Positions 1-8,798 of a DNA stretch of 64,000 bases are shown piece by piece. The position numbers and the translations under genes were made by a program. Within the stretch, counting starts at the first letter, position 1; every line of letters starts with the position of its first letter. The stretch lies in NCBI RefSeq assembly GCF_003946915.1, contig NZ_RPOC01000003.1:248001-312000 (forward strand), read 5' to 3'. Below the pieces are notes generated by a model, which worked only from the letters and a program-made list of their open reading frames with translations, ran no database searches and was not told where the DNA came from. Origin of the DNA: Flavobacterium ustbae. GTDB lineage: Bacteria > Bacteroidota > Bacteroidia > Flavobacteriales > Flavobacteriaceae.

Positions 1-1842
1 AACACTTACTTTCTAAAAAAAGATCCTAAAGATAGGTATGATTCTTTTCTTGTTTCACTATTAGGTGGTGAAGAGGAAAGAAATGAATTAGCGAAAATAA
101 AATTTTGTAGTACTGAAATTCTTAAGAGAAAAAAACAGCATAAAGAAAGAATTGATGAAATAGAAAGATCAAATACTGATTTTTCAAGTATTGATTCAAC
201 ATTAAGTTATAAACACTTAATTACAGATAAAGATTTTGAGTGGGATAAAAGTGAGATTAAAAATACTGTTCTAAATGTCAATATTTCATATTTAATTGAA
301 ATAGAAAAAATAAAGTCTCTTTTAGAAAATAAATCTATATTAAAGGATATCGAATTAGTAAGTAAATTAAATAATTTTTCCAACTTAGCATTTGCAGAAG
401 AATTTTCAAACAATTATTGGAGTTTAGAAAATTTCCAATTTTTAGAAAATGAATATTCTTTGAGAAATAGTAATGATAGAAAAATTAGGAATAATAAATC
501 GAAAATCGAAGATATAGAAAAACAAAGTTTTTCAGATTTAAGCGATGAATCTTTTAAAGAGTTTTTACAGGAAAAAGAAAACTTAAAAATCGATATAAAT
601 GCATTTGATGTAAAAACTAGATTGGTTAAAAGCCTACAAGAAAGTTTATCTTTACAAAATAATATTTTATCAAATTTTAAAGATAGAAGACAAGATCTAA
701 TTGATTTTAATAATCAACATAAAGACCATATTAATTTAAGTGATGGAGAATGTCCAACTTGTGGCTTTGATTGGAAAAATAATGAAAAATTAATAGAGCA
801 AATAAATGCTACAGAAAAAAAAATATTTAGCGATTATTTAGTAAACAATAAGAGTTTTGAAGAACAAAAAGAATTATTAATTAATGAATATTTAAATCCC
901 ATTAAAGATTTTTTAAGAAAAGAGATTGATTCTTTTGATGAAGAAAATAAAAAGTTAATAGAAAATGGTAAATTTCTGGAACTAAAAGAGAAATTTCAAA
1001 ATTTGAAAAGTAGATTTGATCATTTTTTAGAATTATTTGAATCACGTAAACGAGATGAATTAATTAGTCTTGTAAATAATAGAGTAATAGAGAATATCAA
1101 TGAAATTACAAAAAAAGTTTATGACTTTACAAATGATTATAAGCCAAAAATTTCTGAACAAATAGACATTAATTCAATACTATCAGATTTTGAAAATTAT
1201 TTCAATAAATCTTTCGAGCTTTTGGAACAATTAACTGAGCAGGACATACTTGACAAAAAGAAATATATTGAAATACAATATTTAAAAGCTATTGATTCTG
1301 AATTGCAGAATTTTAAAGAAAAATATAGTAGACTTAAAGTTGTTGAAGATAAACTAAATAGTATCATAAAAGTTTATGATCAGAAAATAAAAGATTACAC
1401 AGAAGAAATTATCAATAAAATCAGTATTCCTTTTCACATATATACTGGGAAGATTTTGCAAAATCATAGTTTAGGTTCTGGACTTTCTATTGAATTTGAA
1501 ACTGGAAAGCAAAAACAGGTTTACATAAGACCAACATGCAAAGATCAAGAAGTTGCATATTTGTTAAGTTCTGGTCAATTGTCTGCAACTGTTATATCTC
1601 TAATGTTAGTTTTGAATAAAGTTTTCAATCAATCAAAACTTGGTACGATTTTAATTGATGACCCATTACAGACTTTGGATGAAATTAATACTCATTCATT
1701 AGTAGAATTGCTTAAGTACAATTTTAATGATCAGCAATTAATTCTTTCAACACATGAAGATAGATATTCCAAATTTATTCGATACAAATATGATAGATTT
1801 GGTTTGTCTGGAAAATCAATTAATATGAAAAATAGAATTTAA
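1..1842 (+). CDS. SMC/Rad50-like AAA ATPase, 3' part (5' end outside window)
   Basis: The frame is open from base 1, so the start and the Walker A motif lie upstream; a TTG at 460 is internal and not a credible start. About 613 residues are visible. The middle is coiled-coil-like (Lys/Glu/Asn/Leu rich) and is broken by a CPTCG motif at 751-765, which looks like half of a Rad50-type zinc hook. Near the C-terminus are an ABC signature-like segment LLSSGQLS (about 1561-1584) and a Walker B/D-loop LIDDPLQTLDE (about 1651-1683), followed by STHED. This is the tail order of RecF/RecN/SMC ATPases. Such proteins occur in DNA repair and in anti-phage systems; without the neighbours the role cannot be fixed. 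Base composition is more A/T rich than the genes after 2041, which suggests acquired DNA. Family call is firm, function is open. Confidence 0.85.
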   Translation, partial: NTYFLKKDPKDRYDSFLVSLLGGEEERNELAKIKFCSTEILKRKKQHKERIDEIERSNTDFSSIDSTLSYKHLITDKDFEWDKSEIKNTVLNVNISYLIEIEKIKSLLENKSILKDIELVSKLNNFSNLAFAEEFSNNYWSLENFQFLENEYSLRNSNDRKIRNNKSKIEDIEKQSFSDLSDESFKEFLQEKENLKIDINAFDVKTRLVKSLQESLSLQNNILSNFKDRRQDLIDFNNQHKDHINLSDGECPTCGFDWKNNEKLIEQINATEKKIFSDYLVNNKSFEEQKELLINEYLNPIKDFLRKEIDSFDEENKKLIENGKFLELKEKFQNLKSRFDHFLELFESRKRDELISLVNNRVIENINEITKKVYDFTNDYKPKISEQIDINSILSDFENYFNKSFELLEQLTEQDILDKKKYIEIQYLKAIDSELQNFKEKYSRLKVVEDKLNSIIKVYDQKIKDYTEEIINKISIPFHIYTGKILQNHSLGSGLSIEFETGKQKQVYIRPTCKDQEVAYLLSSGQLSATVISLMLVLNKVFNQSKLGTILIDDPLQTLDEINTHSLVELLKYNFNDQQLILSTHEDRYSKFIRYKYDRFGLSGKSINMKNRI

Positions 1843-1890
1843 GAGGAGGACTGAAACAAATATCTAATAAATCTCAACCAATAAAAACCC

Positions 1891-1926
1891 AAACCCCGCA
1901 ACTACCAATTTGCGGGGTATTTTTTT
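1891..1926 (+). terminator. Rho-independent terminator after SMC-like gene
   Basis: A perfect 9-bp stem ACCCCGCAA (1893-1901) / TTGCGGGGT (1910-1918) with an 8-nt loop is followed by a T-rich tail. It lies 50 bases after the stop and separates the A/T-rich first gene from what follows. Confidence 0.9.
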
Positions 1927-2040
1927 GTCTTCAAATTATACTTTTATTTCATAAGATTTTTTAACATTTAATACACATTCGTTTAAGCGAAAATTGATGT
2001 AAAATTCTTATTTTACAGCTTCAAAATAAAAGCCGTAAAG

Positions 2041-2475
2041 ATGAATATAAGCATCTCAGTTAAACAATTAGGAAAAAAACATCCGTTGCTTCAGGAAAAA
2101 AGTATCGCTTTGGCCATAGAAAATCCTGTCATTACTACACAAAAACTCATAGAATCGATAGTAGATCATCAGGTACAATTGTTCCGTTCTTCTTCGTTTG
2201 AGTTTGAAGACGAAGACAAAATCCATCTTCCCAAAGAAAATTACCTTCCCATTCTTACCGATACCGGAAAAGTTGGTTTCGGTGCGATTTACAATCACAA
2301 CCAAGTCGATTTAGCGAAAGCGCAAGAAAATGCCATCGTAGCGTTTGAAGATGGTCTATATGCCGTTTTCTACGGAGACGATCAGCTGGAAACGCTTTCA
2401 GAGGAAATCGATTTATCTCAAAATAAAAACCTCATGTTTATCAGACTGACTTTTCTGGCGGGGAGTTACTGGTGA
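2041..2475 (+). CDS. Small hypothetical protein preceding DUF4132 gene
   Basis: 144 aa, soluble, without signal peptide or membrane segment. I do not recognise the family. The N-terminal 20 residues are basic, the middle is acidic (FEFEDEDK) and the end is hydrophobic (MFIRLTFLAGSYW). It lies 133 bases upstream of the DUF4132 gene on the same strand with no obvious terminator between them, so the two may be co-transcribed and may work together. No catalytic motif is evident. ATG start at 2041 follows an A/G-rich stretch. Confidence 0.7.
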   Translation: MNISISVKQLGKKHPLLQEKSIALAIENPVITTQKLIESIVDHQVQLFRSSSFEFEDEDKIHLPKENYLPILTDTGKVGFGAIYNHNQVDLAKAQENAIVAFEDGLYAVFYGDDQLETLSEEIDLSQNKNLMFIRLTFLAGSYW

Positions 2476-2600
2476 TTAAATTCCAATTTTTAAATCCCAA
2501 ATTCCAATTGCAATGACAATATCAAAAATCAATTGCAATGTCAAATCAAAAAATTGAGTGTCATCAAAATAATCTAAAATCTAAAATCAACAATCTAAAA
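2476..2600. repeat. Low-complexity intergenic repeats
   Basis: Several imperfect copies of AAATTCCAATT, of TCAATTGCAATGtC and of AATCTAAAA follow each other between the two genes. A related set (GGAATTTGGAATTTC) appears in the other orientation at about 57970-58030. No ORF or clear promoter seen. Confidence 0.5.
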
Positions 2601-2608
2601 TAATTCCC

Positions 2609-5600
2609 ATGACAATAGAAGATCTTTTAAAAAGTAAAGTAATCGAAAATCCGATTAAGAGATTTAAAAAAGAACTGGAAGAAATTGTAAATAGCAATCT
2701 GCTTTCGAAATTGTTTTCTGGCACAAAACTGAAAAAAGAAGTGGCCGAGTTTGGTTTGGCACTTTTAAAGTTAGAAGACAATTATTACAGCAATTATATT
2801 TCGCTGGGTTCTACACAAGCCGAAAGCTTTGCCACTTTGGTCAAAGATAATATGTGGGACGATAAAAATTATTACGATCTGCTGGTTTATTTCTTTGGCG
2901 AAGAAAACGCGGCGTACGTAAAAGAAGCTTGGAACAGACTGCCTCAAAAAATGTATCAGCACGGTTATGCGAGACGATCTTTTAGAGCACCGAATCATAA
3001 GAGTTATTTGCTTGTTAATCAGATTAATTTTCTGCGTTCGCTGCTCAACGGACCGTACAAATACAATTATCAGGACAGCACGACTTTTTATTATGATTTA
3101 AGCATCGAAGACCAGATTCGTTATGATACTGAGATTTCGAATCCACTGAATCAGTTTATGGTATGGTCGTCGGCGATTGATTCGGGCAAGAAAGGTCTTT
3201 TTCAATTGTTTGAAGACATTATTTTCAATAAAGATACACACGGAAAAGTATCCAGAAATATCATTAAAGCGCTTTTAAACAGCGAAAAACAAGAAAGCTG
3301 GGAATTGGTCGAAAAATTGCTTTTGGCTGCTCAGCGTCAGGAAGGTTTGCGCCAGACGGTTTTAGAAGCGTTGGACGAAACGAGTATTGGCGCTTTGCAA
3401 TACATGATTCGCGTAATTATCGATAATAAACTAACGCGTTTTTCATCTGTCGTAAGAGCAATCGATACGTGGACAGGTTTAGGCTGGGAATCGGAAAAAG
3501 AAACAACCGTTCGAAACATAATCGAGTTGGCTTCGGGTTATTTTTCAAATCCAGAAACGATTTCGACTGGCGTTAAAAGCAAAAACAACAATGAAGTTTA
3601 TATGGCGCTTTGGGTTCAGGGTGTTTTAGACGTCGAGAAAACGGTTCCATATCTGCATGAATTATTAGAAAAAGGTTCGGTCGAAAAGAAATCGCTGGCG
3701 CTGAAATTTGCGGGAGAAACCAACGATCCGTATATCGAAATGCCTTTGTATTTTAAAGCTTTAGACGACGAAAATCTTCAGGTTTTGGCTTTTGCTGTTC
3801 CAAGAATGAATATGCTGCTGGAAGCCAATGCCAGATCTAAATTTTATATAGAAAATGCCGATTATCCGAACTTCTTTAATAAAGTATTTGACCTTGCTCA
3901 AAAAATAACCGAAAAGGAAAAAACTTTTGAAGGAAAAGTATTTTCGTGGCTCAACATCAAGTTTGAACGCGATACGCTTTTCGCAGCAGCAATAAATCTG
4001 GTTGGTGATAACAACGAAAGATTGGAAGCTGTTTTAGAACATTTTGAAGGATTTTCTATCAACTTAAGAGAAAAATTGACTCGAAATTTATTAGGCGGTT
4101 TTTATCAGTATTCATTTTACAGTTCCAACCAGCAGAAAACTCAGGATAAAGTTCCAACTGATTTTCAGCGAAATTTTGCTTTACGAATTTTAAAAGACAG
4201 AGGAGAATCTCTAGTAGCTTCGGCGATTTGTGTTTTAGAAAATATGAGTTTAACTGAAAACGAATTGGCTGTTTTTCAGGAATTGTATAAACGTAAGAAT
4301 TCCAATTTAAAGAAAAATCTAACCGCAATTTTAGTAAAACAAGAAGAGGCGAAAATCACCAATTTTGTCGATCAGACTATAGAAAAAGGAGATTTAGAAC
4401 AGCGTATGTCTATGTTAGACGTTATGCTTCAGCTTCAGAAAAACAACAAACTGACAGATAAAGTAAACGACTGGGTTCAGGATTATCAGAAAAGACCAAA
4501 AATTACCGAAAAAGAAACCAAATTTATTGAGCAGTTAGAACCTTCGCAAAAGAAAAATATACTAAGCGAGGAAAATGGTTATGGTTTTTATACTCCAAAT
4601 ACAGTTTCGGCTTATCAACTTCCAAAACTAGAAACGGATTCGCTGTATGCTAAATCGGTAAAAGCAGAAAAATATGGTTTTTCTAAACCCATTTCTCATA
4701 TTAAAACGGAGATTGCAAAGCTTTATCAGATGTATGAAGAAAATAGAAATTACGAATACGAAATCGAGAATTACGATAATAGTAAATCGACCGTTTTGCT
4801 TGGCAACACTTTTAGAACCTTAAAAAATCTAAAAGACGAAAAAGATACTGAAGCAGCAGCGGTAAATTATCCGCTGTATGAAGTTTGGGAAAACTGGTTT
4901 AAAAATTCAGGTTTAGCAGAAAGAGATTTGTTTCTGATGACTTTGGTAAGCAATTGCGACCGAAAAATTTGGAGAGATTTTCTCGAAGAATATGTTTTCT
5001 ACTATAAAGAATTATTGCCGCACCAAAACAAAAGAGGTTACGATTGGGATAATGCTATCTTAAACATTCTGAATGCTTTGCAATTGAAGTATTCGTTTCC
5101 AGAAAAAAACGATTTCCTTATCGATGCCTGCAGTACTTTGTATGCGAATCTTCCGCAATCGATATTAGAATTTGAATACAAGCCAGGAAAAGATGAATAT
5201 TATTATAGTTCAAATCACGGTAATGGCTGGCAGGATCAGGGCTTTTTTGATATTTATCTGAATAAAATCACTTTACTAGATCTAACAGCTGAACAAAATG
5301 CCAAGGTTTGGAATCTGTACCGTTGGAGACAATTAAACGGTCTGGAGAAAAACATTTCGTTTAACAAACCGCCAATTCATTCGTATTGTGTTGCTTTCGA
5401 ACAAAATTTAATTACCGAAGGAGAATTGTATGAAGGTATTTTAGAACCCGAAAGAATTTCGGCTTTAACAGGCGGAAGAAGTTATTACAGACATAATGGA
5501 AGCATGGAATTACTGGACAAATTCCCATTTTTAGCTGCAATGATTACTAAAATCCGTGAAACCTTTTTGGATATCGAAATCAAACGAGGCGATTCAAATA

Positions 5601-7678
5601 CTTCGGTAACGTCTTTCGTACAGAGTTTTCAAATTATTTATGGCGCTAACCGACTTGTAGAAATCATTGTTGCACTTGGAAAAGCAAGTTTGTACAAAGG
5701 CTATATTTATTCGTGGAGTTATACCGAATTGACGAAACAAAAGCTGTTTAGTTTCTTGCTAAAAAAATGTTATCCGCTCGAGACAGACACGCAGGAAGTT
5801 TTTAATGCTTTAGTGAAAAATGCCAAAATCTCTGAAGCCAAGTTGATTCAGACAGCGATTTATGCGCCGCAATGGCAAAAGTTGATTAGCACGTATTTGG
5901 ACTGGAACGGATTGGATGATGGAATCTGGTGGTTTCATGCGCACACTAAAACGGCAACGTATAGCGCGGTAAACTCAGAATTGGAAAGCGAAATGGCGAA
6001 ATTCTCGTCTATCGATTTACAGGATTTTAAAGATGGAGCGGTCGACAAAGATTGGTTTTTATCGGCTTACAAAAAACTTGGAAAAGCCAAATGGGAACTT
6101 TTATACGAATCGGCCAAATATGTAAGTGACGGAAACGGACACAGACGCGCGCGCTTATACGCAGATACAATTACGGGCGATTTGAAAATTAGAGAAGTAA
6201 CCGCAAAAGTAAAAGACAAACGCGATCAGGATTATTTAAGAGTTTACGGTTTGGTTACGTTAAGCAAAACAAGTCCGGAAAAAGATATTTTGGCGCGTTA
6301 CGAATATCTACAGCAGTTTAAAAAAGAAAGTAAAGAGTTTGGTTCGATGAAGCAGGCGAGCGAGGCTTTGGCGATTCGTGTCGCTTTAGAAAACTTAGCT
6401 AGAAATGCTGGATATCCAGATCCCGTTCGTTTGACTTGGGCGATGGAAACGAAGCAAATTCAGAATATTTTGTCTAAAGAAACAGAAGTAAAACTAGACG
6501 ATGTAACCGTTAGTCTGGTAATTAATAAAGAAGGAAAAGCCGATCTGGTTACTTTTAAAGGGGATAAGGAGATAAAAGCGATTCCGGCAAAATACAAAAA
6601 AGACAAAGGCATTCTGGAGTTAACCGCTTATAGAAAAACGATGCGCGAGCAATGGACGCGTTCAAGAAAAGGACTCGAGGAAAGTATGATTCGCGGTGAT
6701 GAGTTTTTATTTGCAGAAATGCAGAATCTTTTCGAGCATCCGATTATTTCCAAACATTTAGAAAAATTAGTTTTTATTTCTAATGACAATCAGATTGGTT
6801 TTTACGTGGACGGAAACCTGATTTCGGCTCAAGGAGAAATGATTTCGTTAAATGAAAATCAGACTTTTAGAATTGCACATTGTTTTGATCTGCATAAAAA
6901 TGGAGTTTGGACCGATTTTCAATCCTATTGTTTTGACAATAAAGTACAGCAACCATTTAAACAGATTTTCAGAGAATTGTATGTTCCAACTCCAGATGAG
7001 TTGAAAGAAAAATCAATTTCTAGACGTTACGCAGGACATCAAGTTCAGCCAACGCAAACTTTGGCTTTATTGAAAACAAGAGGCTGGAAGGTAGATTACG
7101 AAGAAGGATTGCAGAAAGTTTTCCATAAAGAAGGCTATCAGGTAAAAATGTATGCTATGGCCGATTGGTTCTCACCAGCAGATGTTGAAAGTCCAACTTT
7201 AGAAACCATTGAATTTCACTCTTTAAAAGATTATAAAAACATTGCTTTTGAAGATGTAAATCCGAGGATTTTCTCAGAAGTGATGCGTGATATCGATTTG
7301 GTGGTAAGCGTGGCGCACGTTGGTGGTGTCGATCCAGAAGCGAGCCATTCTTCTATCGAAATGCGAGCAGTTTTATTGAGAGAAACTTTGAGATTGTTTA
7401 AAATCAAAAATGTGGAGATTACAGGAAATCACGCAATCATTAAAGGAAAGATGGCAGAATACAGCGTTCATTTAGGAAGTGCAATTGTGCATCAGGTTCC
7501 AGGAAGATATTTATCGGTTCTTCCGATTCATTCACAGCATAGAGGACGTTTGTTCCTGCCATTTGCAGATGATGATCCGAAATCGGCTGAGGTGATGTCT
7601 AAAGTTTTATTGTTTGCTAAAGATGATGAAATTCAAGACCCAACTATTTTGAGTCAGATTGATAAAACCTATGCTTAA
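2609..7678 (+). CDS. Giant DUF4132 domain protein
   Basis: 1689 aa, cytosolic, no signal peptide. Most of the chain is alpha-helical and resembles HEAT/ARM-type repeats (for example around residues 200-430). The C-terminal 400 residues carry the region I assign to DUF4132, as in E. coli YehI/MolR: an AYRKTMREQWTRSRKGLEES segment, then ELYVPTPDE, then RYAGHQVQ, and a tail with VARVGGVD-like and IEMRAVLLRETLRLF motifs. The biochemical function of this family is not known to me. It is longer than the approximately 1200-aa E. coli relatives because of the N-terminal repeat part. It follows the 144-aa gene. Family confidence is fair; role unknown. Confidence 0.8.
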   Translation: MTIEDLLKSKVIENPIKRFKKELEEIVNSNLLSKLFSGTKLKKEVAEFGLALLKLEDNYYSNYISLGSTQAESFATLVKDNMWDDKNYYDLLVYFFGEENAAYVKEAWNRLPQKMYQHGYARRSFRAPNHKSYLLVNQINFLRSLLNGPYKYNYQDSTTFYYDLSIEDQIRYDTEISNPLNQFMVWSSAIDSGKKGLFQLFEDIIFNKDTHGKVSRNIIKALLNSEKQESWELVEKLLLAAQRQEGLRQTVLEALDETSIGALQYMIRVIIDNKLTRFSSVVRAIDTWTGLGWESEKETTVRNIIELASGYFSNPETISTGVKSKNNNEVYMALWVQGVLDVEKTVPYLHELLEKGSVEKKSLALKFAGETNDPYIEMPLYFKALDDENLQVLAFAVPRMNMLLEANARSKFYIENADYPNFFNKVFDLAQKITEKEKTFEGKVFSWLNIKFERDTLFAAAINLVGDNNERLEAVLEHFEGFSINLREKLTRNLLGGFYQYSFYSSNQQKTQDKVPTDFQRNFALRILKDRGESLVASAICVLENMSLTENELAVFQELYKRKNSNLKKNLTAILVKQEEAKITNFVDQTIEKGDLEQRMSMLDVMLQLQKNNKLTDKVNDWVQDYQKRPKITEKETKFIEQLEPSQKKNILSEENGYGFYTPNTVSAYQLPKLETDSLYAKSVKAEKYGFSKPISHIKTEIAKLYQMYEENRNYEYEIENYDNSKSTVLLGNTFRTLKNLKDEKDTEAAAVNYPLYEVWENWFKNSGLAERDLFLMTLVSNCDRKIWRDFLEEYVFYYKELLPHQNKRGYDWDNAILNILNALQLKYSFPEKNDFLIDACSTLYANLPQSILEFEYKPGKDEYYYSSNHGNGWQDQGFFDIYLNKITLLDLTAEQNAKVWNLYRWRQLNGLEKNISFNKPPIHSYCVAFEQNLITEGELYEGILEPERISALTGGRSYYRHNGSMELLDKFPFLAAMITKIRETFLDIEIKRGDSNTSVTSFVQSFQIIYGANRLVEIIVALGKASLYKGYIYSWSYTELTKQKLFSFLLKKCYPLETDTQEVFNALVKNAKISEAKLIQTAIYAPQWQKLISTYLDWNGLDDGIWWFHAHTKTATYSAVNSELESEMAKFSSIDLQDFKDGAVDKDWFLSAYKKLGKAKWELLYESAKYVSDGNGHRRARLYADTITGDLKIREVTAKVKDKRDQDYLRVYGLVTLSKTSPEKDILARYEYLQQFKKESKEFGSMKQASEALAIRVALENLARNAGYPDPVRLTWAMETKQIQNILSKETEVKLDDVTVSLVINKEGKADLVTFKGDKEIKAIPAKYKKDKGILELTAYRKTMREQWTRSRKGLEESMIRGDEFLFAEMQNLFEHPIISKHLEKLVFISNDNQIGFYVDGNLISAQGEMISLNENQTFRIAHCFDLHKNGVWTDFQSYCFDNKVQQPFKQIFRELYVPTPDELKEKSISRRYAGHQVQPTQTLALLKTRGWKVDYEEGLQKVFHKEGYQVKMYAMADWFSPADVESPTLETIEFHSLKDYKNIAFEDVNPRIFSEVMRDIDLVVSVAHVGGVDPEASHSSIEMRAVLLRETLRLFKIKNVEITGNHAIIKGKMAEYSVHLGSAIVHQVPGRYLSVLPIHSQHRGRLFLPFADDDPKSAEVMSKVLLFAKDDEIQDPTILSQIDKTYA

Positions 7679-7747
7679 AATGAAGTTTTTAAATTGTGAT
7701 ATTTTTAACTTTTTTAACAAAAAATGTTAAATTAAGAAATAAATTAC

Positions 7748-7755
7748 TACATTTG
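7748..7755 (+). promoter_or_regulatory. Bacteroidota -7 promoter element (TACATTTG)
   Basis: TACATTTG matches the Bacteroidetes -7 consensus TAnnTTTG. The matching -33 TTTG is weak (TGTT at 7725-7728, spacing 19). A start about 7 nt downstream would give a leader of roughly 15-20 nt before the ATG at 7779. Confidence 0.6.
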
Positions 7756-7778
7756 TACCTCAAATAAAAGCAAAAGAA

Positions 7779-7886
7779 ATGCGTACTAGTTTATTTAAAG
7801 CAGAAAATAATGATTGCCTGGCAGGATTTGCCTTGGTGAAAAATTATGGATGCAGTATGTATTTTTTCGAAGAGAAAAGCAAGTAG
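7779..7886 (+). CDS. Putative 35-aa small protein in its own transcription unit
   Basis: ATG at 7779, TAG at 7884-7886. The peptide starts MRTSLFKAENND and contains two Cys (positions 13 and 25) and an aromatic MYFFEE near its end. It is bracketed by a consensus -7 element 24 nt upstream and a strong terminator 31 nt downstream, so the unit is about 190 nt long. This could be a small protein gene, a leader peptide, or an sRNA with a chance ORF. I do not recognise the sequence. No ribosome binding site beyond an A-rich stretch, which is normal here. Confidence 0.5.
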   Translation: MRTSLFKAENNDCLAGFALVKNYGCSMYFFEEKSK

Positions 7887-7917
7887 CAATATCAAATTCG
7901 AAAATTAAGATATAGAG

Positions 7918-7948
7918 AAAGCGTCCTTTTATTTGGGACGCTTTTTTT
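7918..7948 (+). terminator. Rho-independent terminator of the 35-aa unit
   Basis: AAAGCGTCC (7918-7926) pairs perfectly with GGACGCTTT (7936-7944), 9-nt loop, followed by a T run. Textbook form. Confidence 0.9.
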
Positions 7949-8218
7949 GTTTTAAGCTCTTTCCTAAAAGTTTTAGGATTGCTCAATTTGATAAAATAGT
8001 ATAAGAATTAACGTATAAATTAAAAATATTAAAAAAAAATACATGAAAGAATCTTTGTTGATTAACCCAGATAACAAAAAATAATCTTGGAGAGTAATTG
8101 GATGAATGACAATTAATTAAAATAAAATGGAAATCTGCACAAATAAGCGGACAGGAATTTCTTTGCTTAAAAGTAGGATTTAAATTATTGATAATCAGAA
8201 AATTATGTTAAAAATAAA

Positions 8219-8251
8219 TTTGGAGAATTGATTTTTTCGATATTATCTTTG
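8219..8251 (+). promoter_or_regulatory. Bacteroidota promoter TTTG-N21-TATCTTTG
   Basis: TTTG at 8219-8222 and TATCTTTG at 8244-8251 with a 21-nt spacer fit the group consensus. The start would fall near 8258, just inside a small GCTGA/TCAGC hairpin (8251-8268) and about 57 nt before the 30-aa ORF. Confidence 0.7.
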
Positions 8252-8314
8252 CTGAACAAAATCTCAGCGAGGTTTTAAAAACAAATGATTTAAAAAATAT
8301 AAAAAGTATATAAA

Positions 8315-8407
8315 ATGGGTTTCAGTTTAGAATATAAAATAGAATTAGTATTGCCAGGGTCGGCCTTTGGAGGTATTAGAATACAAGTGCATCATTATGA
8401 GCAGTAG
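8315..8407 (+). CDS. Putative 30-aa small protein in its own transcription unit
   Basis: ATG at 8315, TAG at 8405-8407. The peptide begins MGFSLEYKIELVLPG, contains GSAFGGIRIQ and ends in HHYEQ. It sits between a consensus promoter (8219-8251) and a strong terminator (8437-8462), giving a transcript of about 205 nt. The layout copies that of the 35-aa unit 540 bp upstream, but the peptide sequences are not alike. Unrecognised; the RNA itself could be the product. Confidence 0.5.
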   Translation: MGFSLEYKIELVLPGSAFGGIRIQVHHYEQ

Positions 8408-8436
8408 GATACGAATGTTATCTTATAACTTTGATG

Positions 8437-8462
8437 AGCACCTTTAATTGGGTGCTTTTTTT
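8437..8462 (+). terminator. Rho-independent terminator of the 30-aa unit
   Basis: AGCACC (8437-8442) pairs with GGTGCT (8451-8456), 8-nt loop, followed by a run of T. Confidence 0.85.
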
Positions 8463-8523
8463 ATGCTCATTTGCCAATAAGGCGCTAAGACACAAAAGAT
8501 TTTTAAAAAGTAAAAAATAAATA

Positions 8524-8697
8524 ATGAATCAAAAAATAGCCATTAAGACAGATCATCATTTTGATCAAACAGATAGAGGTCGATTTAGTAAAAGTTCTTT
8601 TTCTCCTGCTGGAGAAATAGAGTCGAAGCTTATGAAACTATGGAGTATTGGTAATTTTTTGGGAAAAAGTAATGTCAATTGCATGATGTTACTCTGA
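8524..8697 (+). CDS. Weak candidate 57-aa ORF
   Basis: ATG at 8524 to TGA at 8695-8697. The peptide starts MNQKIAIKTDHHFDQTDRG. No promoter of the group consensus was found in front of it and no family is recognised. It may only be part of the non-coding leader of the 8793 gene. Listed because it fills a stretch with no other gene and its codons are unbroken. Confidence 0.25.
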   Translation: MNQKIAIKTDHHFDQTDRGRFSKSSFSPAGEIESKLMKLWSIGNFLGKSNVNCMMLL

Positions 8698-8707
8698 TAC
8701 TGTAGAG

Positions 8708-8798
8708 GTGCATGCAAACCTTTGAAGTTATTGGATTCCCTGAATTACTAAGTTTTCCTGAGATTCCAATAACCAACTAAAAATAAATAACCATGCAC
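8708..8798 (+). promoter_or_regulatory. Structured leader able to pair over the start codon of the 8793 gene
   Basis: Two nested complementarities are visible: GTGCATG (8708-8714) with CATGCAC (8792-8798), which contains the start ATG at 8793, and inside it GTTATTGGA (8727-8735) with TCCAATAAC (8765-8773). Both are perfect. Folded, the start codon would be buried, so translation could depend on heat, a protein or another RNA. Seen in sequence; regulation is inference. Confidence 0.5.

Noticed and set aside
207..413. Minus-strand ORF inside the SMC-like gene
   Set aside because: It lies entirely inside the coding frame of the SMC-like protein and has no promoter or domain of its own.
460..1842. 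A complete gene starting at 460
   Set aside because: The frame is open to base 1 and the codon at 460 is TTG inside a coiled coil; it is the 3' part of a longer gene.
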